Shown in pieces: positions 9,601 through 20,229 of a DNA stretch of 25,924 nucleotides (positions are counted from its first letter, which is position 1; every line of letters starts with the position of its first letter). Source of the DNA: Collodictyon triciliatum (Eukaryota > CRuMs); the NCBI GenBank assembly GCA_043381765.1, contig JBHJMP010001031.1, positions 1 through 25,924 on the forward strand, given 5' to 3'. The position numbers and the translations under genes were made by a program. The notes beneath the pieces are model-generated. The model was given only the letters and a program-made list of their open reading frames with translations, did no database searches and was not told the DNA's origin.

Positions 9601-11771
9601 TAAAATCGCCTTCAAACCTCCGCCACTAACAAACCTGAAAATGGCCAATTATCAGCATGAATGGAATGCAATATTAAAATTTTTGGGCCTTTTATTTATT
9701 AAGATGCTCACAAATAAAAAAAAAAAATAGCACGTGGTTATCAAACCAGTTGTAGAATTCATTGGGCGAGTTCGCTCCGCTTGTGAAACCCTCTCGATGG
9801 ATTTTTCGCATGTGTGAATGCAGGAAGGTCAAGAATCTATGCGCACACATATAATGATATTTTGGAATTCAGGAATATACTAAGAGATAAACCAAAGTGT
9901 ATTAATCATTTGTAGAAGAAATTACATTATGAATATAATTCCGCCGGATTTAAGTTTGACATTTAATGAATACACACTTTGCACCCAAAATAGCAACACC
10001 GCGGTGTTGGGACCGAAGTGAAGATGCTCCGATTTGATCCAGGTGATGCGATAAGCAATTTTCGGAATCATTTTCCATCAACAATTTCGCCATAAGATTT
10101 GTCTTTCATTATGCGTATTAAAAAATTATGGCAAAAAGTCAATTAATATAATCTGAAAAGAAAAAGGGAGAGTTGTTCTTTTTTTCTATCAGGTAAGCCA
10201 GAAAAAAGATAACTCTGTTTCCAAAAAATTGGTAAGATTTTAAAATACGTATTCAAAAAAATACCTTATCTGAGAGAACCTTCATGAGTTGTACACCAAG
10301 ACTAAAATCGCCCTTGAATCCCAACGACAAAAGAGACTGAATTTTTTCTGCCTTTGACGAATAAAGTTTCCTGCTTTGTTTCATAGAGATGCTCAAAACC
10401 ATCGATACACACACGGCCACCAAATCCTGCCACAAACCCGGACAAAAATAAACAAATTATAAAAGCATAGTAATCGGAAACAAATCATGCGCTAAATAAG
10501 GGTTTTAAATTATTATTTTTAAAAAGAAGGAAAATATAAGAAATTATCCACTTCGATTATGGGACAAAACAAGCATATCTTTTCGCTATTACAATTGAAG
10601 AAGACACCCTCGATGCATCGTTCAAATTCTGTGCAATGTCTTCGTCTTGCAAAGGTTCGGGAGATACGAGCATGTTGCTGGATGGTTCCTTGAGCTTTCC
10701 ATGCTCTTTTCTCTTGGCCTCAGGAACTATGGTGCATAATGTTATTGTGCAGTCAGTTTCTCAGCCTCATTTCTTTGTTGCACACACTACCAGGAGATGG
10801 AGAGAAACTGCGGTAGAACCAAAAGGAAAATGGACAAGGAAAATATGTAAACGTGAAAAAAAAAAAAGGACATCATGAAGTTCACAAGTTTAGACCCGTA
10901 TTTGATTGATGGATGATGTGATGAAGATGGTCCAGGATTTGAAAGACCAAGTCAGAATCTATCATAAAATAACAATAATAACTATAATTAGAATGATGAT
11001 AAAAAATGTAGAGTAAAAGAAGGTTAAGCGACAAGAAGCCAAAAGGTTGGCTGGTCTGAAATACATCTACACTCGAGCATTCGAAACCTCTTGCGACGAT
11101 TAAATCCCTGATTTCCTTGGCTATCGGGATTCCAATCTTTTTCAACTCCTGCGATAAAACGTCCCAGTTGAACCTGAGGTAGCAGAAAAGAACCCGCAAA
11201 GGGGTGCGCCTCAATCAATCAATCACTCAATCAATCACATAGATGGATGATAAATAGATGGGACGAATAAGTCAGCAATTGAATCGGTAGATATAGCAAT
11301 ATCGAGAACCCTCTCAGTCCACCGGTGCTTGGTTTCTCCGCATCTGAAGAAGACACAGTAACCAACTCAGCAACTACGTCCGGCCCGTCCTATAATCAAC
11401 ATTTCAAGAACGACATCAATCGAAATCCCGAACGCCAACAAAAAAGAAAAAGTATTAGAATGAAAGAGATTACTACAAACGAATATCGTATATCTCTAGA
11501 ATGAATGGAAAAAGGAAAAAAGGAGAATGAAGAGAAGCAGAGTGTGACAAGGCAAACAAACTGTGCCTTCCTGACGGATCATCGCACATTATGTGACCAT
11601 ATTACTCACAGGAAACAGGCGAACAATCAGCTCGGCAAGTTTGTAGCCATCCAAAAACGCCTTTGTCGTGCGTGCGTCCAAAACCCAGTTTCCTTCGGTT
11701 GTGATCCGGGAAGGACTTTCGACGAGCCGCAGACGCTTCAGCCACGCGCCGATTTCTCCGCGAACTTCCAT
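6637..11771 (-). CDS. CH-like / armadillo-like / WD40 protein, 3' end missing
   Basis: Exons in order: 11771-11610, 11389-11310, 11173-11073, 10726-10593, 10426-10265, 10102-9978, 9836-9747, 9634-9523, 9362-9291, 9204-9117, 8941-8874, 8686-8636, 8556-8488, 8327-8151, 8092-7987, 7900-7825, 7710-7578, 7474-7383, 7269-7138, 6981-6921, 6751-6637. They give 735 aa and then run into the gap. Residues 1-114 resemble a calponin-homology-type domain of the SPEF1/SPEF2 kind (a Trp-Leu helix, LDGYKLAELI, then FNWDVLSQELKKIGIPI). Residues 160-415 are alpha-helical and armadillo-like (FVSGGGLKAIL, LLSLGFKGDFSLGVQLM). Residues 533-735 carry WD40 blades (ELWTTDSRGIIIVR, LYSAGKDVKILEWDT, FLWSGSDDSSIRVWDL, ILAGHQAPVTSL). 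CH and WD40 suggest cytoskeletal or ciliary scaffolding, which is inference. Exons 3, 4, 9, 10 and 14 have weak or alternative splice sites. I chose start ATG 11771 because it opens the CH domain in frame. Confidence 0.75.
7475..7577 (-). other. Probable GC-AG intron in the CH-WD40 gene
   Basis: Exon 18 is open only in phase 0 from the acceptor CCCCAG|GTG. The preceding exon has no phase-0 GT before its in-frame stop, while GAG|GCACGA gives phase 0 and joins FITCME to VVRRLVCLGAEDG, a sensible WD40 strand pair. The donor is a weaker match to the GC consensus than the one in the aminopeptidase gene. Confidence 0.55.
8958..8999. repeat. 42-bp near-perfect palindrome in an intron
   Basis: Positions 8963-8994 are a perfect 32-bp palindrome (16-nt arms, no loop) of AT-rich sequence. 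Beyond one mismatched pair the arms extend four more pairs, to 8958 and 8999. It sits in the intron between exons 10 and 11 of the - strand CH-WD40 gene, ending about 16 nt before the acceptor of exon 11 at 8942. It could form a hairpin in the pre-mRNA or a cruciform in DNA. Confidence 0.9.
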
Positions 11772-12367
11772 CCACTTTCTCGCTTTCGCTACAGTTTTCT
11801 GCAAACACTGCCTCGTTTTCACTTCACTTTTTTTTTCACTTTTTTTCTTCACTTTTTTTCACTTTTTTCTTCACTTTTTTTTCGTTTTTCGGATCAATCA
11901 AACCTTTTCCGTTAACGAACGGAATACAAATCCACATAAAGTATCAACTGCCAAGAAATTTTACTTATAGATACCATTTATGGTATGATTAGCATCTACA
12001 TTTTTTCGTCTCAAAAACCAAAAAAAAAACAAAAAAAACAAAAAAAACAGAAAAAAGAACACAAAAAAACAAAGAAAAAACGCAAATACGAAGGAGAATA
12101 TTAAATCGCTCAGACTCTGGCGCAGCACGGAAGGGACAAACAGACAGCCACAAGGACATGGGGTATGAAAGCTACACTTTTCCACCTGTTTGATCTGATG
12201 CCTTCCCTTTTCCTTGCCGATATTTTAACCAATCTTCTTTCTGCGTCTTCTCGCCCTTCATCTTGACTCATTGCGTACTTTGTACTCTGTACTTTGTACT
12301 TGTACTTTCTTTTTTTTTTCACCCGTTCTGCTTGGAAGGTGCCATTTTTCCTGCCTCTCGCCGGCAG
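11772..12367. promoter_or_regulatory. Shared divergent 5' region of the CH-WD40 and alpha/beta-hydrolase genes
   Basis: About 600 bp separate the - strand start at 11771 from the first secure + strand exon at 12368. It holds CACTT(T)n-type repeats at 11817-11882, an A-rich interrupted tract at 12014-12084 and a cluster of GTACTTT direct repeats at 12274-12307. Both promoters and the unresolved first exon of the hydrolase gene must lie in or near it. The + strand frame of the hydrolase stays open back to a TAA near 12226 but contains no ATG, so an upstream spliced exon is likely. Confidence 0.6.
12274..12307. repeat. Five tandem GTACTTT-type direct repeats
   Basis: The order is GTACTTT, GTACTCT, GTACTTT, GTACTT, GTACTTT, head to tail, about 60-95 bp before the first secure exon of the alpha/beta-hydrolase gene in the divergent region. 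Unlike the surrounding homopolymer-rich microsatellites, the unit has all four bases. Confidence 0.9.
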
Positions 12368-15032
12368 TGGTTCCATCAGAATTGACGGGGATCAAAGAAG
12401 TGCGCTCCTCTCTTATTCCTGCGCTGGCCGAGCACTATTTCCAGACACAAGACAATAAACAGCTTCGCTTGATCCGCGCTTGCGGAGGGCAGAAGGTATC
12501 CCTCCTTGACTATACCCTCCCTCGACCAAGCAACCATCTGATGCATCCATCTAAAATGAAAGCGCTTTCATCACGAAGAGAAGCACACGTACTAATCACC
12601 GCTTATCTCCCTTCAATCATCGTCTGTGTTGTTGTCTGGCAGGGGCCTATTATCCTTGCACCAGGTATCTTTCCTGATATTGAAGCCACAGCCTACACAT
12701 TTCCTGTGTTGCGGAGTATACATATGAAACGAGCGTATGAGTAGACGTCTTCGTCAATAGCATGGAATTTAGGAAACATATGGTCGCATATAATCTTCAT
12801 ATCGTTCTAAGTGCTAATAAACCTTTTACTTCTTCCTCTTCTTTTGTGCATGAAAGGAACGTCCATGTCCTCCTTGTCTTACTGCTCAACTATAGTACCT
12901 CAGAGTCTTGCCGAGTATTTGTACGTTCAGGGATATGATATATGGATGCTCGACTGGCGAACCTCGTATAAATCACATCGCATATCTTTTGTAGCATATC
13001 ACATATTCTCTACGTCACATAAATCCATTGAACTTACTGCTGCACATCTTCATTTCCATTTGTGTAAGTCTTCTTTTTTTTTTTTTATTGCTCTTCTAAG
13101 TCAAATCACACAGTCCCATCTTAACATATTTCATTCAACACATATTTCAGTCCAGATCTCAGTGTACACACCGAACATGTCACTCTGGATGACGTCGCAA
13201 GATATGACTGGCCAGCTGCGGTGGATTTTGTACGAGGCGAATGTGGTTGTCAGAAAGTGATGGTTTGTCAAACCTCATTTGCATAGTTTCATCTCCTTCA
13301 CAATCTCTTGATCCACTCTCAAGCAGGCGCTTGTCCTTACGAATTTACATACGTCTTTACCATTAGATCTTTGCACATTGCCTCAGCTCCACCTGTCTGA
13401 GTATTTCACTGCTTCAGGGTTACTTGGATGCCTCGCATATCTTTGGAATCGTTGCAAGCCAAGTGAATATTTGCTTATAACCCGCCAATAATATCACGAT
13501 GAATTCAATTTGCGGCGTGGTGTCTCATCGAATGTTCTATTCATATTCCCATCAAGTCCTCGTCTCGCTAATTTCTTTGTTAGATCAACAAACATATCGC
13601 AGAATTGTGCTTTAAATCAAATTAACTTGCTAATGTATATGTAACATAGGTGTTCTCTCATCCAAAACTCACCTTCCGACAGCACTTGAAGGCTGTATTC
13701 CGCTTGGATTACCTTATTCCTGGTAGGGCTTTGGTTCATTTTAAAGAGTCTGACACACGCTGCAGGTTTTTTTTTTATGCCAGAGTCGGAAGTTTCCTTT
13801 ATCGAGCCAATCCAAAACACCCTGAGATATCAAGATTGTTTCCCTTTTCTCCAGACTTACACCACAAGATTAAAATTCCGCTAATGCAATATTTCCTCTT
13901 TTCATTCCTTCTATTTTTCTCTGCCGCTTGTATAAAGTTGGGGTGACACTGTGTTATCCGTCGCAACACCGCTGATATACCAAGAATCCAGATGCGACAA
14001 CTACACATGCAGAAGAATGAACGCAGGTATACATTTAATATCACAGCAGAGTTCAAAGTGCCTAACCATATGAACTCAAAGACATTCAAATGAATCCTTT
14101 TAAGAATATACTTAAAACACAGTTTATATCCCCCTAATACGTGAGTGAAATCATATGAACATCTCTTCGCTTCCCATAATCATTTCACATAATTTCAGTT
14201 CCTCATCATTTCATAGCAAAGATTCACACTTGGTGACTATCAATATTATGTCGTGGTTTATTAAAACATAATTATAATGATCACGGAACAATTAGCGATG
14301 GGCGGAATCCTTTATCATCCTCAAATCAATGAAGACCTTCATGGCGTCATCGGAGATATGATTCCAAGCGTCATGTGGTCGTTTGTCCATGATTCTTGTA
14401 GATCCATTCGCAATGGACATGTTGATATTGAATCTGTATGTTTCTTACGTTCTCTTGTTTAGATTTTCCATAAAAACACAAAATTTTCTATCACGTGAAC
14501 AACTGTCACCAATTGCTTTCTCATAGAATGCCTATTTACAATATGATTCGATAAACGGGAATAAGAATAAAATACAGGTACTACTGGCACAATCCTCAAA
14601 GCTTTTAATTTCTTCACAAAGCCTGAAATGGTAGCCAGACTCAACATCCCCATCGCATTCATCTCTGGGGAATACAACAGTATGTTTACAACAGAGAGTA
14701 TCGAATGCAGCTTCCGGATGCTTGTGGAAAAGAACGGGCCTCGGGTTTCCCTTTTATTTCCTTTTTTTTTTTTAAAAAAAAATAATACCTTAATATTTTT
14801 TACTTTCGCGATATTTTTTGTTTCTGGAGGTATACTTCTGAAGCCTTTTCTTTTACGTCGTGTACAATTTACTTATCTAAATTGATGTTGCCGGCCTCTC
14901 CAGAACTACCACAAAACCATACTCAAAGATTACGGGCATCTTGACTGCTTGCTCGGTAAAAACAGCGCACGGGATGTGTTCCCTGTAATTCTTGCTGAAC
15001 TTGAATGGATTCAACAGCTCAACAACGAATAA
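12368..15032 (+). CDS. Alpha/beta-hydrolase of the cholesterol-oxidase-associated type, 5' end unresolved
   Basis: Exons: 12368-12495, 12643-12664, 12857-12965, 13151-13262, 13367-13462, 13650-13722, 13786-13837, 13938-14026, 14296-14435, 14527-14577, 14622-14744, 14904-15032 (TAA). Phases agree throughout and give 374 aa plus an unknown N terminus. The order matches bacterial and amoebal hydrolases commonly fused to GMC/cholesterol-oxidase-like enzymes: QLRLIR strand, GPIILAPG, LAEYLYVQGYDIWMLDWR, elbow AHCLSS, IVASQ, the Cys-rich CDNYTCRRM lid segment, YHPQINEDLHGVIGDM, acid-bearing FISGEYN, and C-terminal DYGHLDCLLGKN with the catalytic His at 14937-14939. The nucleophile position appears to be Cys (13379-13381). 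Here the hydrolase stands without an oxidase domain in view. Substrate unknown; lipid or sterol ester is only a guess from the family. AATAAA overlaps the stop codon. Confidence 0.85.
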
Positions 15033-15517
15033 AATATCGGGTGTACATCGCAACTACAAGAACCGCTCAAGGCGAGAGGCTTTTAATCGTGTGGATTTCT
15101 TTAAATTCTTTTCTTCATTTTCTTCTCTCCTCGGTCGACTATCTGAAAGTTTTTTAAACTGCTAATTCCATCCTGTTACTTTTCATCATACATGCCTTGC
15201 ATATACATTGTCTTTACTATCCATGTCAAACATGTCGATTTTCACAGAGGGTGATGTCCTATCGCACGAATCTTTCTCTCATAATTGATGTGAAAAAGCA
15301 AAGATATTACCGCTATAGCTTACATGCCGTATTAGAAAAAAAAGGGATAAGAAGGGGAGTCGGGCGACTGTCGAATTACTATTCGAAACTGCGGCAAGGA
15401 ACGGGCTATGAAGTCACAAAGGCTGCGTATCATTATTTATTCATTCCTTCGCCGTCATTCCATCAAGGAAAGCATGTTTGAGCTAGGCTTCGCAAACAGA
15501 GATGAAGGGATGCATCT
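15033..15517. other. Convergent intergenic region
   Basis: The 485 bp between the hydrolase stop and the ABC transporter stop are AT-rich with pyrimidine runs. The only open frame (15197-15481, + strand) has no similarity I recognise, overlaps the ABC gene's 3' flank and poly(A) signal, and is treated as chance. Confidence 0.7.
15436..15441 (-). terminator. AATAAA poly(A) signal of the ABC transporter gene
   Basis: On the - strand an AATAAA lies about 77 nt after the TGA stop of the ABC transporter, at normal distance for a eukaryotic polyadenylation signal. The downstream cleavage site cannot be seen. Confidence 0.6.
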
Positions 15518-18500
15518 TCAACGACGGAGATGGATGATGCGTGTCAGACAGTATAACGTTCCCAGCAGAAAGGCACCGTAAAAAGCAAACGGAACGAAAA
15601 ACAACCCCCACTTTTCATTCTCATCAGTCGGCATGTTGAACTGCTCGAGCAAGTCAGCGCCGTTGCTGATGGGGCACTCACAAGTCAGCCCGGGTAGAAG
15701 CTGCGCGCACGTAAAGTTGAGGTCGCTGACCTCGTTGATGGTGAGTGCGGCCAGTGGATACTGGATAAAGGACATGTAGTACATCCAAATCCAATAACCC
15801 GGGATGCTGTTTCTTGGAAGCAGAAAGCCCGAAAACAGGGTTGTGGCAGTCATCAGTATGGGTGCAACGCCGTTTGCTATTTCGGCACTTGGAGACGCGG
15901 CAGCAACAAACTGGCAGAATGCAATCGCAAGAATGTTGACCATAAAGTACGTGATGACGAAAAACCCGAAGCGGCTGCCTCCGTCTCCTTGGTTGAAGCC
16001 CACCATAAAGAACATCAGCAGCACAAATATCATCATGTTCACAAAAGCATACGGTATCTCGACAATCACGCTGGCCAGAAAGTAAGAGAGTGGGCGGTAG
16101 AATCCGGCTGCGCGTTCGCGGTAGTAAACGTTGCGGTCACTGATTAGCAGCGAAATGGACGAGATAGACCCCAGGACAGCAAAAAGCATGCAAAAGAACA
16201 AGAGGCTCACGCGACTGCGAGCACCACTCTGGTTCTCTGGCAAGTCATAAAACATGGAGCCGATGATTAGGCCCATCAGAATCGAGCGCAAGTTGCGTGC
16301 ACGGCGCACGAGCGGGCGACGGTAATAACTCTTGAAAGCGCGGCGCAAATTCTCGGCAATCTGCTGCCTCAAAGGCTGCGCAAACGTGGTGTCATATATT
16401 GGCGCTGTCAGTCCTGCTGGTGTTATTCCGGTGGCGAGGTGTGCTTGAAGGTCAGACATAAACCCAGAGTCAGCGAATGACTTGACAACATCAATATGCT
16501 CGTACTCGCGATGGTCGATGCCTGCGCCTGTGGCTTCCAGGATAAAGTCTGCTGGGTTCTTGAACAAAGGGCATCTGGCTCCGAGTTTTTCAAAGTAGCC
16601 TAGCACGGTGGAACATTCCTCCCCCATCGGGCCAAAGTATACCTGTTGACCGCGACCGTTCAGCAGCAAAAGCCAATCAAAGAGCTGAACTATTTCCACG
16701 CCAGGTTGATGAATGGTGCAAATAACTGACCGACCCCGATTGGCTACAGCTCGAACAAGATGCATGATACTCTCCGCAGCCCCAGAGTCAAGGCCGGACG
16801 TCGGTTCATCCAGAAATAAAAGTACTGGGTTGCTCACAAGTTCCACAGCGATGTTTAACTTCTTGCGTTGTTCGGGACTCAAGCCACAGCCTGGGGTGCC
16901 AATGACAATGTCTTGATATTCTTTCAGCCCGACCTCCTCGATAATCTCTTCAACTTTCCTTTGCTTCTTGTGGACAGACATTTCGGCCGGAAGTCTAAGC
17001 ATCGCGCTGAAGGTGACAGCCTCCCACACTGTCTGTGTCTCCAAGTGGATATCTTGCTGCTCCACGTATCCGCTCATGCGTGGAAAGTACTTGTTGCGAG
17101 GCTGGCCGTTAATTAGTATTTCTCCTTCAATAATCCCTCCGGTTTTGCGGTTAGCCAGGACGTCCAAGAGTGTGCTCTTTCCTGCTCCAGACGGGCCCAT
17201 CAAAGAGACGAACATACCAGGCTTGACATATCCACTGACGCCCTTCAGAATCATTTTTCGTTCCACAGGAACTTTTTTCAGAAAATACTTACCACCAGGA
17301 CAATAATCTCGAGGCTTGGGCTCTTCCAGCTGAATGTCGACCGAATAACGAATGTCTTTGAATGACATGTAAGCGCCGCTGCTTGACGAGGTAGAGCCAT
17401 ATTTGTGGTCGCGTCCAAGGAGCCCTTCATTGGTCCCAAGCTTATCCTCCTTGTTAAAGGAACTAAACTTTAAACCTATCGAGCCGCTTTGTGCCGCGCG
17501 TGAAGAACGCCTCAAAGACGGAGAGGAGAAAGGCGACCTTGAAGTCTTTTGCGTCAAACTGTCGGAGCGCTGGCGCCCCGTGGCATTCACATCCTTCTTT
17601 TTTCCAAAAGACAATGTCGTGTTACTTCCATCAAGGGTAACGTTAGGGCGCAGATAGAGCAGCACGTAGTAGGTAACTGTCGTCATGATTCCAAATAACA
17701 AAAAAACCATCGACAAGTAAAAATGCTTTTTACTCTCATCTTCTGTTTCCATGTCATATTTAGAAAGCATTTTTTTTCCATTCTGTATTGGGCATTTCCT
17801 GGTTCCGTCGTTGCAACTGACTTCTTCATCATAAGTGCAAGTCACATCACCCAGCTGAAAAAACTCATTAACGGCCAAACCCTGCACATAAAAAAAAGGA
17901 TGTTTGAAATTTTTCTGTTTACAAATGTAACAGCGTAAAGTAATCTACAAACAATACCAAGTACGAATGTCTCTTTATTAACAACAGACGAAAGGAAGGT
18001 TTACCTCGAAGCCATAGCGAAACATGGAGATGTGGTACAGCCAAATCCAGTAATCAGGGATATCACCTTGGGGTAAAAGGTAGCCGGTCATAAGAAACAT
18101 CAGCGCAAGCCCAGTCGGGGCAAGTGCATTTGCCACCAATAAAGTTGGTGACAGGGCAGACACCATGCGACAGAAGGCATTTGATGCAAGCTTTACAGAG
18201 AACATCTGAGCAACAAAAAACACAAAAGCTCCGGAAGAGTCTCTCAGTCCGACCATGTAATAGACTATGCACGCAAAAAGTAAAATCTCCAACAAAGCAA
18301 TTGGAACCTCAAAGGTCAGAGTTGATAGCAAGTATGCTTTAGTGCGGAAGTAATAAGTGCTCCTTTGGTGATAAAATACTTCTCTCTCCTCCAACAGCGG
18401 CGGAATGGCCTGCAGCGCACCCATACCTGAGAATGCCAGGCAGAAGAAAATGAGACCAACGCGATTCTCAGTGTCTGTATAGTTAATGTCTAGGTTGAAA

Positions 18501-20229
18501 AAGAGCGTTCCCAAGAGCAATCCAATAATCACGCTACGCACAAGGCGGGTGCGAATAATCTTGGCGTCACGAGCCATTATGGTGCGCGTCCGCTTACAAA
18601 GCTCGATATATTGCCTCCACGTCGGAACGGCGTACTTTGCATCGTAATCGACTGGGACGAACGGTGCATCTTTTGGGGCAACACCTTTCCAAAGAACTTT
18701 CCCCAGATTCTCAAAGTGAATGGATTCTCTGAAACTGTCTACAAGGTCACTAGACGTCTTGACCATTCGGAGTTCCTGTCCAGGTGATATTTCCAAGTAT
18801 TTTGTCGGAATTTCGGTGATTTCTTCTGAAAGGTCAAAGGATATGGGGATAAATAAGGATGGTTCAGGATGTTTCACATATTTCCTCTATTGAATAATGC
18901 TTGTATATTAATTAATTCATTCATTACGGAGAAACTCGGCAGGGTTTTTCATCGCGGGACAGCGCAGTCCCAAACCTCCAAAATAGTTCAAGGCATCTTT
19001 GCTCGGTCCAAAATATGTCAGCTCGCCGTGACTCAAAAGCAGCAGGGTGTCAAAAAGGTTGAAAAGCTCGACACTAGCCTGAAGTAAAGAACAGATGACA
19101 CCAACACCCGACTCCGCCAGGTTCTTTGTAGCCTTAATTACCTATTTTGATAACGTACGATGTTATTGTCTAACTTACATAATAGAAAAAGTGCTACTCA
19201 AAATATGGTTCACAGGATGGGCATGCTAGGATATAAAATTTTAAATTATATTGCTCACATCATAGGCCGCAGCAGAGTCCAAACCAGTGGAAGGCTCGTC
19301 CAGAAAGAGGATTTGACGATTCAAGACAGCCTCCACACCAATTGTGACACGTTTTTTTTCACCTCCAGAAACGCCCCGAAGCATGGTGTTCCCAACGATG
19401 CTGTCTGCGACATGAGTGAGGCCAACCATCTTAAGAGTCTTTTCTACCTGTTTATTTTGTGGTAAAATAAAAATAACTGGGTATGTAGCGGCTCATTAAA
19501 TAAAGGAAGAGATAGAAAACAACAAACAAAAAAAAAACAAAAAAAGAAGTATACTCTGCGGTCTTTCTCCTCTTCGCTAATGGATGCCCTTAATCGCATG
19601 GCAGCACTGAACCGCAAGGTCTCTCGAACAGTCAGAGTTGCTGAGATCAGTTCAATCAATGAATATGAATAGATAATACAACTTCACGAGGTAATTCAGT
19701 GACCACAGAATCATAAAAGGTATATATAAAGCTCACGGATATGAATATCCCTTTGGGTCACATAGCCAGCAATTTGGTTGAAGCAACGGTCTCTTGGTTT
19801 TCTATTCACCAATATCTCGCCTGTAAAGTCCCCGTAGCTTCGTGTTCCTGCAAGGATGTCAAAGAGGGTTGTTTTTCCCGAGCCAGGGTGTCCAACAATC
19901 ATAATCATCATCCCGGGCTGCGCGGTATACCCGTTAGCATCATGAAATGATAATGACAGGAAGAAATGCCACGCAAAAAAATATGAAAATACCACTAACC
20001 GCTTGGTTTTCTGAACGAAGAATAAACTCGTGATAATCAAATTTGAGGCGCGAGTATAGAAAACAAATACAAACGATCAGGCGGAATTCGAATTAAGACT
20101 CACTTTCAGGTATCCTGACACGTCCTTGACAATATGATTCCCTTTGATCGAGTAGTGGACATTTCGGAAAGACAGGTATGCGCCTTCGAGGACACTCTCC
20201 TGTTTATGTGACTCTCCTTGTATCTGCAT
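15518..20229 (-). CDS. Full-size PDR-type ABCG transporter, 7 exons
   Basis: Exons: 20229-20104, 19917-19737, 19640-19555, 19447-19259, 19141-18936, 18884-18005, 17881-15518 (TGA). They total 1344 codons. Order: NBD1, TMD1, NBD2, TMD2, the reverse (NBD-first) order of the pleiotropic-drug-resistance subfamily, which exports hydrophobic compounds across the plasma membrane using ATP. NBD1: Walker A GHPGSGKTT (51-59), signature VSGGEKKR (157-164), Walker B ILFLDEP (177-183), and no His in the switch (SLLQAS). NBD2: Walker A GPSGAGKST (from about 785), PDR-type signature LSPEQRKKL, Walker B LLFLDEP, switch CTIHQPG with His. Each TMD has PDR blocks such as ERxVFYxxR and GYWIWMYY/DYWIWLYH. Only 42 residues precede exon 2, short for the family, so an upstream first exon is possible; start ATG 20229 is tentative. 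The exon 5-6 junction is also uncertain: the in-frame pair (donor GTTTCT, acceptor ATAGAG) costs the usual Phe-Leu after NPAE. Confidence 0.93.

Noticed and set aside
13333-13497. Alternative hydrolase frame CTLPQLHLSEYF in the elbow exon
   Set aside because: The frame giving AHCLSS and IVASQ matches the alpha/beta-hydrolase order and joins in phase at both ends.
13784-13838. Alternative hydrolase exon frame reading ESEVSFIEPIQNTLRYQ
   Set aside because: It looks protein-like, but its phase does not match the next exon. Starting two bases later (13786) and reading the other frame fits both junctions.
15197-15481. 94-codon + strand frame between convergent genes
   Set aside because: No recognisable domain; it covers the opposite gene's poly(A) signal and 3' flank.
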